Shown: one piece after another, positions 34,330 to 43,440 of the stretch | How the letters are laid out: every line of letters begins with the position of its first letter | Numbering within the stretch: position 1 is the first letter of the stretch | Source: Hephaestia sp. MAHUQ-44 | GTDB lineage: Bacteria; Pseudomonadota; Alphaproteobacteria; Sphingomonadales; Sphingomonadaceae | Assembly (NCBI RefSeq): GCF_023806085.1 | Contig: NZ_JAMSLX010000002.1 | Coordinates: 1-64,000, forward strand | Direction: 5' to 3' | Length of the DNA: 64,000 bases | Notes under the pieces: generated by a model | Database searches by the model: none | The model's input: only the letters and a program-made list of their open reading frames with translations | What the model was told of the DNA's origin: nothing | Program-made: the position numbers and the translations under genes

Positions 34330-35766
34330 ATGTTTCGCCGCGCTAGGCCGGGACCCGACATGGACGCGGCGGAATTGTCGCCATGGCGGATGGCGGCTTA
34401 TGCCCTGCCGGCGATTCCGGTCGCGTTTCTCTATCTGCCGCTGCCGATCCTGGTGCCGCCCTTTTATGCGCAGCACCTCGGGCTGAGCCTGACCTCGATG
34501 GCGCTGTTTCTGTTCGCGGCGCGGATTTTCGATTTCGTGATCGATCCCCTGCTCGGACGGTGGTCCGACAGGACGCGGACGCGCTGGGGCCGCCGTCGCC
34601 CTTGGATGATGGCGGGCGCCCCCCTGATGATGGGTGGCGCGGCCATGGTGTTCCTGCCGCCGTCGAGTGTCACCGGCTGGTACCTGATGGTCGCGATGGT
34701 GACGATCTACCTCGGGGCGTCGATGCTGGGCGTGGCGTATTCGGCCTGGGGCGCCGAAGTCGTGCGGAGCTATCACGGTCGCGCACGCCTCGCGGGGTTC
34801 CGCGAGACCGCGACGCTGATCGGTACGTTGATCGCCGCGGGGGTGCCGTCGATCACCGCGATCTGGGGGCACGGCATCGATCGTTTCACGATGTCGATCA
34901 TCGGCTGGGGCGTCTTGCTGTTGACCCCGCCGGCGGTCTGGATCGCCATTCGCTCGGTTCCCGATTCGCCTATGCCGATCTCGACCGCGGCGCCGCAACC
35001 GCTTCGCACGATGCTGGCGCAGGTATATGCCAACCTGCCGTTCCGTTTGCTGTGTATCGCCTTCACCGTGCTAACGATCGGCGTGTCGATTACCAACACG
35101 CTGCTGGTGTTCTTCATCTCGCATTATCTTGGCCAGCCCGCGCTGGTGGGCCCGGTGCTCGGTCTGTCGTTCCTCTGCGTCTTGCTGTTTGTACCGGTCT
35201 GGGTGCGCATCAGCGGCCGTATCGGGAAACATCGCGCGGCGGGGATCTCGCTCATGATCGCGGTGCTCGGTTCGGCGGTGTTCGCCTTCATGCTGCGCCC
35301 CGGCGACGGCTATTGGTTCCTGGCGCTGATGGCGGTGCTCGGAGCGGCGAGCGCGGCGTTCCTGACGTTGCCGGTCGGGATCATGGGCGACGTCATCGAT
35401 TATGATACGATGAAGAACGGCGAGCAGCGCGGGGGGCTTTTTTTCGGGGTTTGGGCGTTCGCGCAGCAGATATCGCCCGCGATCGGCCTTGCCGCCACGC
35501 TGCCGCTGATCGAGTGGCTGGGTTTCACGCCCGGCGGCCCCAATTCGCCCGAGGCGCTTCAGGCGCTCCGTTACGTATATTGTTTCGGGCCGCTGCCTTT
35601 TTATCTGATCGGCGCCCTGCTGTTGCTGCGGTTTCCGATCGATGCACGCCGCCATCGGATCATCCGCGCCCGCCTCGACACGCGCCGCGCGCGTGCCGAA
35701 CGCCAGGCGCCGGGCGACCAGTCCCCCCCTTTGTCCCAGCAACGGCTTGAGGAACTTCCAGCATGA
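34330..35766 (+). CDS. MFS transporter, GPH (MelB-like) family
   Basis: A 478-aa symporter of the glycoside-pentoside-hexuronide family. The helix 2-3 region FAARIFDFVIDPLLGRWSDRTRTRWGRRRPWMM is the family signature, with the cation-site Asp residues. In helix 10, PVGIMGDVIDYDTMKNGEQRGGLFFGVWAFAQQ is also diagnostic. Sphingomonads often keep such transporters in catabolic operons for aromatic or glycosidic compounds. AGGA lies 10 nt ahead of the ATG at 34330; ATG 34360 is an alternative. It overlaps the amidase by 4 bp, so the transporter, amidase and C45 genes are one operon. Confidence 0.9.
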   Translation: MFRRARPGPDMDAAELSPWRMAAYALPAIPVAFLYLPLPILVPPFYAQHLGLSLTSMALFLFAARIFDFVIDPLLGRWSDRTRTRWGRRRPWMMAGAPLMMGGAAMVFLPPSSVTGWYLMVAMVTIYLGASMLGVAYSAWGAEVVRSYHGRARLAGFRETATLIGTLIAAGVPSITAIWGHGIDRFTMSIIGWGVLLLTPPAVWIAIRSVPDSPMPISTAAPQPLRTMLAQVYANLPFRLLCIAFTVLTIGVSITNTLLVFFISHYLGQPALVGPVLGLSFLCVLLFVPVWVRISGRIGKHRAAGISLMIAVLGSAVFAFMLRPGDGYWFLALMAVLGAASAAFLTLPVGIMGDVIDYDTMKNGEQRGGLFFGVWAFAQQISPAIGLAATLPLIEWLGFTPGGPNSPEALQALRYVYCFGPLPFYLIGALLLLRFPIDARRHRIIRARLDTRRARAERQAPGDQSPPLSQQRLEELPA

Positions 35767-37196
35767 ATTTCGACGACTATCGCCAATATGATGCGGTGGG
35801 CCTCGCCGCGCTGGTGCGGACGCGGCAGGTGTCTCCCGACGAGTTGCTCGATGCCGCGTTGGCCCGCGCCGCCGCGGTCAATCCGACGCTCAACGCCTTG
35901 ATCGAGGATCTGGAGGCAGACGCGCGCGCGGCGATCGCCGATGGCTTGCCCGACGGCGCGCTGCGCGGGGTGCCGTTTCCGATCAAGGACATCACCGTCA
36001 AGATGAAGGGGATCGCGACCGGCGCCGGATCGCGCCTCTTCCGGGGGCGAGCGTACGATTACGACAGCGAGTTGATCGCATCGTATCGCCGCGCCGGGCT
36101 CACGCTATTCGCCAAGACCAATACGCCCGAATTCGGACTCGCGACCGTCACCGAACCCGTGGCGAGGGGGATCACCCGCAATCCCTGGTCGCTCGGCCAC
36201 ACCTGCGGCGGCTCGTCGGGCGGTGCGGCGGCGGCAGTGGCGGCGGGGATCGTTCCTGCAGCGCACGCAAGCGACGGCGGCGGCTCGATCCGCACCCCGG
36301 CATCGTGTTGCGCCTTGTTCGGGCTCAAGCCGTCGCGCGGCCGGATATCGATCGCCCCCGATGCGGACGGGTGGGGCGGGCTCGCGGTTCAGCACGCGCT
36401 CACGCGCTCGGTCCGCGACAGCGCGCTGCTGCTCGACCTGTGCAGCGGCCCGCGCCCCGGCGACCTTTATGCGGCGGCCGAGCCCGAACGCCCGTTCTTC
36501 TCCGAGGTCGGTCGCGATCCCGGCACGCTGCGGATCGGCTATACGACACGCGCGCTGATCCACGGCACGCTTGATCCCGAATGCGTCGCCGGGGTGATGC
36601 ATGCCGCCAGATTGTGCGAGACGCTTGGCCACGAGGTCGAGGAAGCGGTTCTCGATGTCGATTTCGTCGGCCTGGCGGTCGCTGCGAACACCACCGTCTG
36701 CACGTCGGTCGCCGCGACGCTCGAGGCCGAAGCGGCGGCGCGCGGGCGGCCGATCGATGAGGATGAAGTCGAGCGACTGACCTGGAGCATCTACGAGGAA
36801 TATAAGGGTAAGTCGGCGAGCGAATATGTGCTTGCGCAACAGACGATCAACACGATCGTCCGGCGCTTTGCGGCAGCGATGGCGCGATACGATGTCCTGC
36901 TTCTGGCGAACAACGGCAGCCCGCCCGTCGCCGTGGGGAGCATCGACACGAATGCCGGCGATCTCAGCGATTATGGCGAACGGCTGTATCGCTTCATCCC
37001 CAATACCCAGCCGTTCAACGTGGCGGGAATGCCGGCGATGAGCGTGCCGCTGCACTGGAGCGCGGGCGGCCTGCCGGTGGGCGTGCAATTCGCCGCGCCG
37101 GCGGGGCACGAAGCCGTGCTGCTTCGGCTGGCCGCTCAACTCGAAGCCGCCCAACCCTGGTTTGATCGTACCCCGACGGAGCCCTTTGCATCATGA
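35763..37196 (+). CDS. Amidase-signature (AS) family amidase
   Basis: A 477-aa amidase of the family that includes GatA, bacterial aryl- and acyl-amidases and fatty acid amide hydrolase. The Ser-cisSer-Lys triad is visible: Lys75 in PFPIKDITV, Ser152 in TCGGSSGGAAAAV and Ser175 in HASDGGGSIRTPAS. No signal peptide is seen, so it acts in the cytoplasm. GatA is unlikely because no gatB or gatC is near. It is overlapped by the transporter gene upstream and the C45 hydrolase downstream, so the imported compound probably carries an amide bond that this enzyme opens. Confidence 0.94.
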   Translation: MNFDDYRQYDAVGLAALVRTRQVSPDELLDAALARAAAVNPTLNALIEDLEADARAAIADGLPDGALRGVPFPIKDITVKMKGIATGAGSRLFRGRAYDYDSELIASYRRAGLTLFAKTNTPEFGLATVTEPVARGITRNPWSLGHTCGGSSGGAAAAVAAGIVPAAHASDGGGSIRTPASCCALFGLKPSRGRISIAPDADGWGGLAVQHALTRSVRDSALLLDLCSGPRPGDLYAAAEPERPFFSEVGRDPGTLRIGYTTRALIHGTLDPECVAGVMHAARLCETLGHEVEEAVLDVDFVGLAVAANTTVCTSVAATLEAEAAARGRPIDEDEVERLTWSIYEEYKGKSASEYVLAQQTINTIVRRFAAAMARYDVLLLANNGSPPVAVGSIDTNAGDLSDYGERLYRFIPNTQPFNVAGMPAMSVPLHWSAGGLPVGVQFAAPAGHEAVLLRLAAQLEAAQPWFDRTPTEPFAS

Positions 37197-38338
37197 ACAC
37201 CGACGAGCTGACAATCCTCGATCTCCCCGGCGGCGATCCGCGCCGCCGCGGGCACGTCCACGGCGAGACGTTGCGGAGCCAAATCGTCGCGTTGCTCGAC
37301 CGCTGGGGGGACGGGCTGGAATCGACCTATGGCGTCAGCCGGGAGCGCTATGTGGAGCGTTTCCACGCCACCACACATTATGTCGCGACAACCGAGCTGC
37401 TCGCGCCCGATCTGATCGCCGAGGTCCGCGGAATCGCGGAGGGCGCCGGCGTGCCGGTCGATGATCTGTTGGCGTTCCAGCATGTCAACGAGGAATTCGA
37501 GCTGGGCCCGGCATTTGCCGCCGAGGCGTGCAGCACGATCATCCTGCCGCCGTCCACGTCCCGCCCCGCGCTGATCGCGCAGAATCTCGATCTCGCCCAA
37601 TATCTCGACGGCTACCAGATCTTGCTGCGCTGCCCGACTGCCGACGGCACCGGGGAGATCATGGCTCTGTCCGTGCCGGGCATGCTGTCGCTGAACGGCA
37701 TGAACAGCCACGGTTTCGCGGTGTGCGACAACACGGTCAATCAGCTTCGGCCCAACCCCGAGGGGCTGCCGATCTATGCGCTCTATCGCCTGCTGCTCGA
37801 ATCGAAGACTCTGGCGGAGGCGTGTGCGCTCGTCGAGCGTACGCCGCCGGCGACCGGAATCAACTGGGTGATGGGCGATCCAGACGGCGTGGTGATGATC
37901 GAACGGTCGGGACACGCCATGGTGACCAGCCCGGGCGGATCGACCCCGGTCTATCACACCAATCATCCGGTGACCTGCACCGATCTCGCGGCGCGGGCGC
38001 GGGCGGCAGATGCGCGGCCGCAACCGTCGCGCAGTTCGTATCTCCGCCTCGCTTCGCTCCATCAGCGGCTCCACAACGCCGACGCGGCGATGTTGGGGGT
38101 GGACGATCTCAAGGCGGTTCTCAGCGCCCGCGACGATCCCGATTATCCGGTATCGCGCGGCGGCAGCAACGGCGACGATCGGGCGATCGGCTTTACGCTC
38201 GCCTGCAGCGTCTTCGAACTCGCGCGCGATCGCCCGCGCTGGCACCTCGCCAGTGGCCCCGGCCATTGTACCGCGATGCGGGTGTTCGAACTCAGCCCGT
38301 CGGCTGCGGACCGATCGCCCGGAGAACGAAGTCGATGA
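37193..38338 (+). CDS. C45-family Ntn-hydrolase (acyltransferase/amidohydrolase)
   Basis: A 381-aa N-terminal-nucleophile hydrolase related to isopenicillin-N acyltransferase and N-acyl amidohydrolases. The precursor is expected to cut itself before Cys113 in AAEACSTIIL, exposing the nucleophile; upstream RGHVHGE and EVRGIAEGAG-type helices form the small subunit. NLDL, LSVPGMLSLNGMNSHGFAVCDNTVN and the HTNHPV block are typical of the large subunit. It cleaves or transfers acyl groups from amides. Paired with an AS amidase, two different amide-cleaving folds share one operon. The end overlaps the convergent TetR gene by 47 bp. Confidence 0.9.
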   Translation: MNTDELTILDLPGGDPRRRGHVHGETLRSQIVALLDRWGDGLESTYGVSRERYVERFHATTHYVATTELLAPDLIAEVRGIAEGAGVPVDDLLAFQHVNEEFELGPAFAAEACSTIILPPSTSRPALIAQNLDLAQYLDGYQILLRCPTADGTGEIMALSVPGMLSLNGMNSHGFAVCDNTVNQLRPNPEGLPIYALYRLLLESKTLAEACALVERTPPATGINWVMGDPDGVVMIERSGHAMVTSPGGSTPVYHTNHPVTCTDLAARARAADARPQPSRSSYLRLASLHQRLHNADAAMLGVDDLKAVLSARDDPDYPVSRGGSNGDDRAIGFTLACSVFELARDRPRWHLASGPGHCTAMRVFELSPSAADRSPGERSR

Positions 38339-38927
38339 GTTTCGCGGTGACGGCGTCGAGGGTCATCGAGCCCTCGGCGTGGAACCAGCGCGGGATCCAG
38401 TTCATCGCGCCGAAGATGAACATGGCGCTGATTTTGGGATCGGGGCACAGCAGCGTGCGGTCGTCATTACCATGCTCCAGGATGTCGCGGAGCATGGCGT
38501 CGATCTGGCGGTGCCCTTCGACTACCGATGCCCGGTTTTGCGGCTCGAGCGTATTGACGCCCGTCATCACCAGGCAGGTTCCGAAATCGTCGACGACCAT
38601 CCGAACATAGCGTTTCAGGAACTCTTCGAGGCGGCTTCGGCCGTCGGCATCGGTGCGGCCTGGCATCGGATCGTCGCTATTGGTGATCGCTTCGATTGCC
38701 AATCGATGACATTCGAAGAGGATGTCGTCCTTGCTCCGGAAGTAATAATAAAGTGCCGGCTTGGAAACATTGAGCTCGTCCGCGATGTCGGCCAGGGTGG
38801 TTTCGTGGAATCCATTCTGGCTGTAGGTTCGGGCCGCGGTACGCAATACCACCTGTCGCTTGAGCTCGAACCGCTCATCCCGGTTCGGTACTTGCTCTCC
38901 CCACGCACGTTTTTTCACCTTCGTCAT
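38292..38927 (-). CDS. TetR-family transcriptional regulator
   Basis: A 211-aa TetR repressor. The helix-turn-helix lies at about residues 25-70 (RTAARTYSQNGFHETTLADIADELNVSKPALYYYFRSKDDIL). The C-terminal ligand domain begins near SRLEEFLKRYVRMVVDDFG and has FGAMNWIPRWFHAEG, a pattern shared with KstR2-type and fatty acyl-CoA-responsive TetR proteins. It is divergent from the sigma factor and acyl-CoA ligase genes, with a 138-bp gap, and so probably controls them. Ligand unknown; an acyl-CoA is a fair guess from context. Confidence 0.92.
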   Translation of the reverse strand: MTKVKKRAWGEQVPNRDERFELKRQVVLRTAARTYSQNGFHETTLADIADELNVSKPALYYYFRSKDDILFECHRLAIEAITNSDDPMPGRTDADGRSRLEEFLKRYVRMVVDDFGTCLVMTGVNTLEPQNRASVVEGHRQIDAMLRDILEHGNDDRTLLCPDPKISAMFIFGAMNWIPRWFHAEGSMTLDAVTAKLIDFVLRAIGPQPTG

Positions 38928-38979
38928 CCGATACTCCGATTGGCGGACGTTGGGTGCGCCGATTTTGACCCCCTAGCAC

Positions 38980-39021
38980 TTGACAATCGATCAACCAATG
39001 GGATTATCATTCGACTAGTCG
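38980..39021. promoter_or_regulatory. Candidate promoter and TetR operator
   Basis: The gap between the divergent TetR and sigma-factor genes is AT-richer than its surroundings. It has a TTGACA box (38980-38985) and, 27 bp on, a 10-bp perfect palindrome CGACTAGTCG (39012-39021). A -10 match between them is poor (ATTATC at 39003). The arrangement would let a repressor at the palindrome block a plus-strand promoter. Only one copy of the palindrome was seen. Confidence 0.4.
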
Positions 39022-39065
39022 GTAAAAATATCGACCAAGTATATGGATGGTGGGGGTGGAGAGGC

Positions 39066-39650
39066 ATGCGAGAGCGGAGCAAGCGAGGCGTGGCGCGCCG
39101 TCCGAACGGCGCCGGTGCCGCCCATGACGCCCTGATCGAGGCGCTTTACCGCGATCATATCCATCGGCTGCGCAGCTATATCGCGCGCGTGCTGGGCTCG
39201 GTTGCCGATGCCGACGAGATCGCCAACGATGCCTTCGTGCGGCTCTACCGCAGCGACCTCACCCGGTATCACGATCCGTGCGCGGTGTTGTTCCGGACGG
39301 GTTGGCGGCTGGCCCTGAACCGCATCCGATCCCGCTCGACCAACCCGCTCGACCGGGCCGACGTGCCGCTTGCCGACGGTGACCGCTTTGCCTGCGATGC
39401 CGGGACGGCGGAGGATTATCTGCTCGATCGCGAGCGTGAGGACGCCTATAACGAGGCCATCAAGGCGTTGCCGCCGCGTTGTCGCGAAGTGATCGAACTG
39501 CGCGCCGTGGAGGGGTTGTCGTACAAGGAAATGGCGCGTCGGCTCGACCTTTCGGTGAGCACGCTCGAAAAGCACGTCGTCAAAGGGAAGAAGGCGTGCA
39601 TCGAGGCGCTGACGGCCTGGCATGCCGACGTGCGGCCGCTGGCCGCATAG
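39066..39650 (+). CDS. RNA polymerase sigma factor, ECF/FecI-like
   Basis: A 194-aa sigma-70 family protein of the extracytoplasmic-function size. Region 2 is at about residues 22-75 (LIEALYRDHIHRLRSYIARVLGSVADADEIANDAFVRLY), and region 4 at about 135-190 (ALPPRCREVIELRAVEGLSYKEMARRLDLSVSTLEKHV, a helix-turn-helix). The form resembles FecI-type sigma factors of sphingomonads, but no FecR anti-sigma gene follows; instead the next gene, 8 bp on, is an acyl-CoA ligase. GGTGGAGAGG supports the ATG at 39066. It may direct transcription of the catabolic operon or of the TonB receptor at 45760. Confidence 0.9.
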   Translation: MRERSKRGVARRPNGAGAAHDALIEALYRDHIHRLRSYIARVLGSVADADEIANDAFVRLYRSDLTRYHDPCAVLFRTGWRLALNRIRSRSTNPLDRADVPLADGDRFACDAGTAEDYLLDREREDAYNEAIKALPPRCREVIELRAVEGLSYKEMARRLDLSVSTLEKHVVKGKKACIEALTAWHADVRPLAA

Positions 39651-39658
39651 GCGCCGCG

Positions 39659-41326
39659 ATGTCGCCGCCCCCCTCGCCGGTGCTCCCGGGCTTGATGCAG
39701 GAAGAGCCCCTGCTGATCGCCGGGATGGTGCGCCACGCGGCCAGGATCAGCGCGCGGCATGAAATCGTCTCTCGCGAACCGTCGGGGGCGTTGGAGCGGA
39801 CCACTTATGCGCGCGTCGAGGTGCGGGCGCGGCGTCTGGCGCATGGCTTGGCACGTCTTGGTATCAGCGAAGGCGATCGCGTCGCGAGTCTCGCGAGCAA
39901 CAGCTATCGCCATCTCGAATTGTTCTACGGCGTCCCGGGTTCCGGTGCGGTGTTGCACACCGTCAACCCGCGCTTCGGCGACGACCAGATCGTCTATATC
40001 CTCAACCATGCCGCCGACCGGGTATTGGCCTTTGACCCGGATCTGCGCGTGCTGGTCGAGCGGATCGCCCCGCGGCTCGAAACGGTCGAGCATTTCGTTG
40101 TGCTCGGTGACCTGCCGATCGAGTCGAGCCTGCCGTTGATCGGCTATGAAGCGTTGCTCGCCGACGAGGATTATGAGTGGCCCGATCTCGACGAGCGCGC
40201 CGCGGCGTTGCTATGCTATACCAGCGGCACCACCGGGCATCCCAAGGGCGTGCTCACCTCGCACCGCTCCACCGTTATCCACGCGCTGGCGGCCCAATCG
40301 GCCTGCGCCTTCGCGCTGACGCCGCAAGAATGCGTGCTCCTCATCGTGCCGATGTACCACGCCTTTGGCTGGGGTATTCCCTATGTCGCGGCGCTGGCCG
40401 GGGCCAAGCTGCTGCTGCCCGGACCATCGCCGGATGCCGCCGCGCATGTGCGCCTGATCGCGGCCGAGCGGGCGACGCTGGCAATGGGCGTGCCGACGGT
40501 CTGGACCGATATTCTCGACCATCTCGCGGCCGCGCATGGGTCGCTCCGGCCGCTGCGCCGCGCCTTGATCGGCGGGTCCGCGATGCCCGCGCGGATCGCG
40601 CAACGGCTCCGCGACGATCATGGTGTGATGGCGGTCACCGGTTGGGGGATGACCGAACTGAGCCCGCTGGGGTCGTTCTCGGGGACAACGCCTGCGCTGG
40701 ACGCCTTGCCCGAAGCCGAGCGCGAGCGGTTGAGCGCCGCGCGCGCGGGGCGGCTGCTCTATCCGCTCGAGGTCAGTGTGCGCGGCGAGGGCGGGGGCGA
40801 GGTGGTGGCCGATGGCGAGACGCCGGGCGAAATCTGGGTGCGCGGCCCGTGCGTCGCCGCCGGTTATTATGGCGACGAGGGCGGTGCGGTGCGCGACGCC
40901 GCAGGATGGCTCCCGACCGGGGATGTCGGCACGATCGACGCGCATGGGGCGATCGCGATCGTCGACCGATCGAAGGATCTCATCAAATCGGGCGGCGAAT
41001 GGATCAGTTCGGCCGCGATCGAACGCGCGGCGCTCATGGTACCTGGTGTCTCACAGGCCGCCGCCATCGCCGTTGCGCATTCGCGATGGCAGGAGCGGCC
41101 GTTGCTGCTGGTTGTGGCGCAGCCCGGCGCGACGATCGATCGTGCCGCTTTTGCCGTGGCGTTCGACACGGCGCTGCCGCGCTGGCAGCATCCCGACGAT
41201 ATCCTGATCGTCGAGGCGCTGCCGCAGACGGCGACGGGCAAGATCGACAAGAAGGCGCTGCGCCGCGCGCATGACCGGCGCGACGCGATGCCGGCGCACG
41301 GGGCGGGTGGGGAGGAAGGGTTATGA
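39659..41326 (+). CDS. AMP-dependent acyl-CoA synthetase/ligase (1)
   Basis: A 555-aa ANL-superfamily ligase close to medium/long-chain fatty-acid CoA ligases (AlkK-like). The N-terminal block YRHLELFYGVPGSGAVLHTVNPRF is characteristic of the AlkK group, followed by LLCYTSGTTGHPKGVLTSH, GWGMTELSPLGSF, LPTGDVGTIDAHGAIAIVDRSKDLIKSGGEWIS and TATGKIDKKAL with the catalytic Lys. It should be fully active. The ATG at 39659 starts 8 bp after the sigma-factor stop. It overlaps the second ligase by 4 bp, so two activating enzymes are produced together, perhaps for different acids of one compound. Confidence 0.93.
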   Translation: MSPPPSPVLPGLMQEEPLLIAGMVRHAARISARHEIVSREPSGALERTTYARVEVRARRLAHGLARLGISEGDRVASLASNSYRHLELFYGVPGSGAVLHTVNPRFGDDQIVYILNHAADRVLAFDPDLRVLVERIAPRLETVEHFVVLGDLPIESSLPLIGYEALLADEDYEWPDLDERAAALLCYTSGTTGHPKGVLTSHRSTVIHALAAQSACAFALTPQECVLLIVPMYHAFGWGIPYVAALAGAKLLLPGPSPDAAAHVRLIAAERATLAMGVPTVWTDILDHLAAAHGSLRPLRRALIGGSAMPARIAQRLRDDHGVMAVTGWGMTELSPLGSFSGTTPALDALPEAERERLSAARAGRLLYPLEVSVRGEGGGEVVADGETPGEIWVRGPCVAAGYYGDEGGAVRDAAGWLPTGDVGTIDAHGAIAIVDRSKDLIKSGGEWISSAAIERAALMVPGVSQAAAIAVAHSRWQERPLLLVVAQPGATIDRAAFAVAFDTALPRWQHPDDILIVEALPQTATGKIDKKALRRAHDRRDAMPAHGAGGEEGL

Positions 41327-42945
41327 CCGCGGCAGGACAAGCGACGCGGGCGGGACACTCCCCGCTCATCCATTTCCCGGAGATCGTCTCGCTGGGGGAT
41401 GCGCCCCGCCTTCACGGGCGCCTACGCGGCGATCAGCCAGCTTTCTCCTTCGAGGGGCGCCAGACGAACTGGGCCGAATTTGATCGCCATACCGCGCGCG
41501 TTGCCGGGGCGCTCGCGGCCAGCGGCGTCGGCAAGGGGCACCGCATCGCCTATCTTGGCAAGAACTCCGATCGCTATTTCGAACTCCTGTTCGGTGCGTT
41601 TCGGGTCGGTGCGGTGATGGTGCCGATCAACTGGCGGCTGGCTGCGCCCGAAATCGTCGAGATCCTGGCCGATTCGGCGGCAAAGATCCTGTTCGTCGAC
41701 GAAACGGGCGCGGCCCTGGCGGACCTGACGGACGATCGGCCGGTCTACGCAATCGCGCCGGTCGAGGGGGTGGCCGATTACGAGGGATGGCGCGATGCCG
41801 GGTCGGAGATCGAGGTCGTGGTGCCGGTCGCCGCCGACGATCCGTGCATCCAGCTTTATACCAGCGGGACGACCGCGCGGCCGAAGGGAGTCGTGCTGCC
41901 GCACCGGGCGCTGTACGCGTTCAACGAACACGCGGCCGCGTATCCCGATCAATTTGGCGAGGACTTCGCGTGGATCAGCTGGTCGGCGGACGACATCGCG
42001 CTGGTGGCGTTGCCGATCTTCCACATCAGTGGATCGGGCTGGGGAATGATCGCGGCATATGCCGGTGCCCATACCGTGGTGCTCGACGAATTCACGAATG
42101 AGGGCGTGATCGACGCGATCCGGCAGTTTCGCGTCTCGAAAACGGTCCTCGTCCCCGCGACGATCCAGGCCATCACCGATTATCCCGGTCTCCGCCGGGA
42201 AGACTTCGCCTCGATGCGCTATTTCATGTACGGCGCGGCCCCCATTTCCGCCGAACTGCTCGAGCGCGCGGTGGCCGCGTTCGGGTGTGCCTTCGTCCAG
42301 ATGTATGGTCTGACCGAGACCTGCGGCGGGGTGAGCTGTCTTCCGCCGGCTGATCATGTGGTGGGGAGCCCGCGGATGCGCTCGGCGGGCAAGCCGTTGC
42401 CGGGGGTCTCGGTCAAGATCCTCGATCCTGAAAGCGCGCGCGTGTTGGGACCCGGCGCGGTGGGCGAGATCTGCCTCAAGACGCCCGCGATCATGTGTGG
42501 TTACTGGCAGCAGGCCGCCGAGACGGCGCGTATCCTCGATGCCGACGGGTGGTTCCGCAGCGGCGACGCCGGCTATCTCGACGCTGACGGCTATCTGTTC
42601 ATTACCGATCGCATCAAGGACATGATCGTCACCGGCGGGGAGAATGTGTACCCCGCCGAGGTCGAGGCGGCGCTGGCGTTGCACCCGCAGGTTCGCGAGG
42701 TCGCGGTGATCGGCGTTCCGGATCCCAAATGGGGCGAGGCGGTGAAGGCCATTGTCGTCCCAATCGGTGGTGCCACGCCCGATCCCGCCGATCTGATCGC
42801 CTGGGTACGCGCACGGATCGCCGGCTACAAACTGCCAAAATCGATCGATTTCATCGATGCGCTGCCGCGCAACGCCACCGGCAAGGTGACAAAAAATTCG
42901 CTGCGTGACCGCTATTGGGCGGGCCGCGACCGCAACGTGAATTGA
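41323..42945 (+). CDS. AMP-dependent acyl-CoA synthetase/ligase (2)
   Basis: A 540-aa ANL ligase of the FadD3/FadD13-like group. Motifs are LYTSGTTARPKGVVLPH, MYGLTETCGGVSCL, WFRSGDAGYLDADGYLFITDRIKDMIVTGGENVYPAEVE and NATGKVTKNSL with the final catalytic Lys. It overlaps ligase 1 at its start and is followed after 11 bp by a SnoaL-like gene with a strong ribosome binding site. FadD13-like enzymes often activate bulky or very long acids. The sequence is clearly different from ligase 1, so this is not a recent duplication. Confidence 0.93.
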   Translation: MTAAGQATRAGHSPLIHFPEIVSLGDAPRLHGRLRGDQPAFSFEGRQTNWAEFDRHTARVAGALAASGVGKGHRIAYLGKNSDRYFELLFGAFRVGAVMVPINWRLAAPEIVEILADSAAKILFVDETGAALADLTDDRPVYAIAPVEGVADYEGWRDAGSEIEVVVPVAADDPCIQLYTSGTTARPKGVVLPHRALYAFNEHAAAYPDQFGEDFAWISWSADDIALVALPIFHISGSGWGMIAAYAGAHTVVLDEFTNEGVIDAIRQFRVSKTVLVPATIQAITDYPGLRREDFASMRYFMYGAAPISAELLERAVAAFGCAFVQMYGLTETCGGVSCLPPADHVVGSPRMRSAGKPLPGVSVKILDPESARVLGPGAVGEICLKTPAIMCGYWQQAAETARILDADGWFRSGDAGYLDADGYLFITDRIKDMIVTGGENVYPAEVEAALALHPQVREVAVIGVPDPKWGEAVKAIVVPIGGATPDPADLIAWVRARIAGYKLPKSIDFIDALPRNATGKVTKNSLRDRYWAGRDRNVN

Positions 42946-42956
42946 GGAGCAGCACG

Positions 42957-43394
42957 ATGGTGTCGCTGGAACGATTGGTGGCCGAGCACGAATGCGCGAA
43001 ATTGCAGATCGCTTATGCACGCACCGCCGATCTGGGCGATGCCGAGGGCTTTACCGCGCTGTTCACCGCGGATGCGTCGATCCACATTCCCGAATATCCG
43101 CCGTTCGCGGGGCAGGAAGCGATCCACGCATCGCTGGTCGCCCTTGCGGCGAGCGGCGTCACGATGCGCCATGTGATCACCAACCAATATATCACGCTAA
43201 CCGGGGCCGATACCGCCGAGGGCGGCTGCTATCTGGTCGTCTACAACGATCCCAATCCGGCCGGTGCCGACGGCGTGCACGAAACCCGGCCGCCCGCGAC
43301 CGTCGGTGAGTATGCCGATCGTTTCGCTTTGACCGCTGCCGGGTGGCGGTTCCGGGAACGGCGGCTGACGCGTGTCTTCAGGTCGGCCGCGTGA
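42957..43394 (+). CDS. SnoaL/NTF2-like protein
   Basis: A 145-aa protein with the NTF2/SnoaL_4 cone-shaped fold: the N-terminal helix LVAEHECAKLQIAYARTADLGDAEGFTALFTADASI, the EGG strand, and the final GWRFRERRLTRVF. Members are polyketide cyclases, ketosteroid isomerases, hydroxylating subunits or have no activity. Catalytic identity cannot be read from the sequence; the Asp of ketosteroid isomerase may correspond to TADLGD. GAGGAGC precedes the ATG. It lies between the CoA ligases and the PhyH dioxygenase in one operon. Confidence 0.85.
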   Translation: MVSLERLVAEHECAKLQIAYARTADLGDAEGFTALFTADASIHIPEYPPFAGQEAIHASLVALAASGVTMRHVITNQYITLTGADTAEGGCYLVVYNDPNPAGADGVHETRPPATVGEYADRFALTAAGWRFRERRLTRVFRSAA

Positions 43395-43440
43395 TGGCGG
43401 TGCCACGGCCACATGCCGCCATGTCATTCGAGAGGAGCAG

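Noticed and set aside
35763..37196. GatA subunit of the tRNA amidotransferase
   Set aside because: The catalytic triad is shared, but there is no gatB or gatC nearby and the gene is in a transporter-catabolic operon.
41422..43020. A 532-codon minus-strand frame opposite acyl-CoA ligase 2
   Set aside because: Shadow frame; the ligase motifs are all on the plus strand in the correct order.
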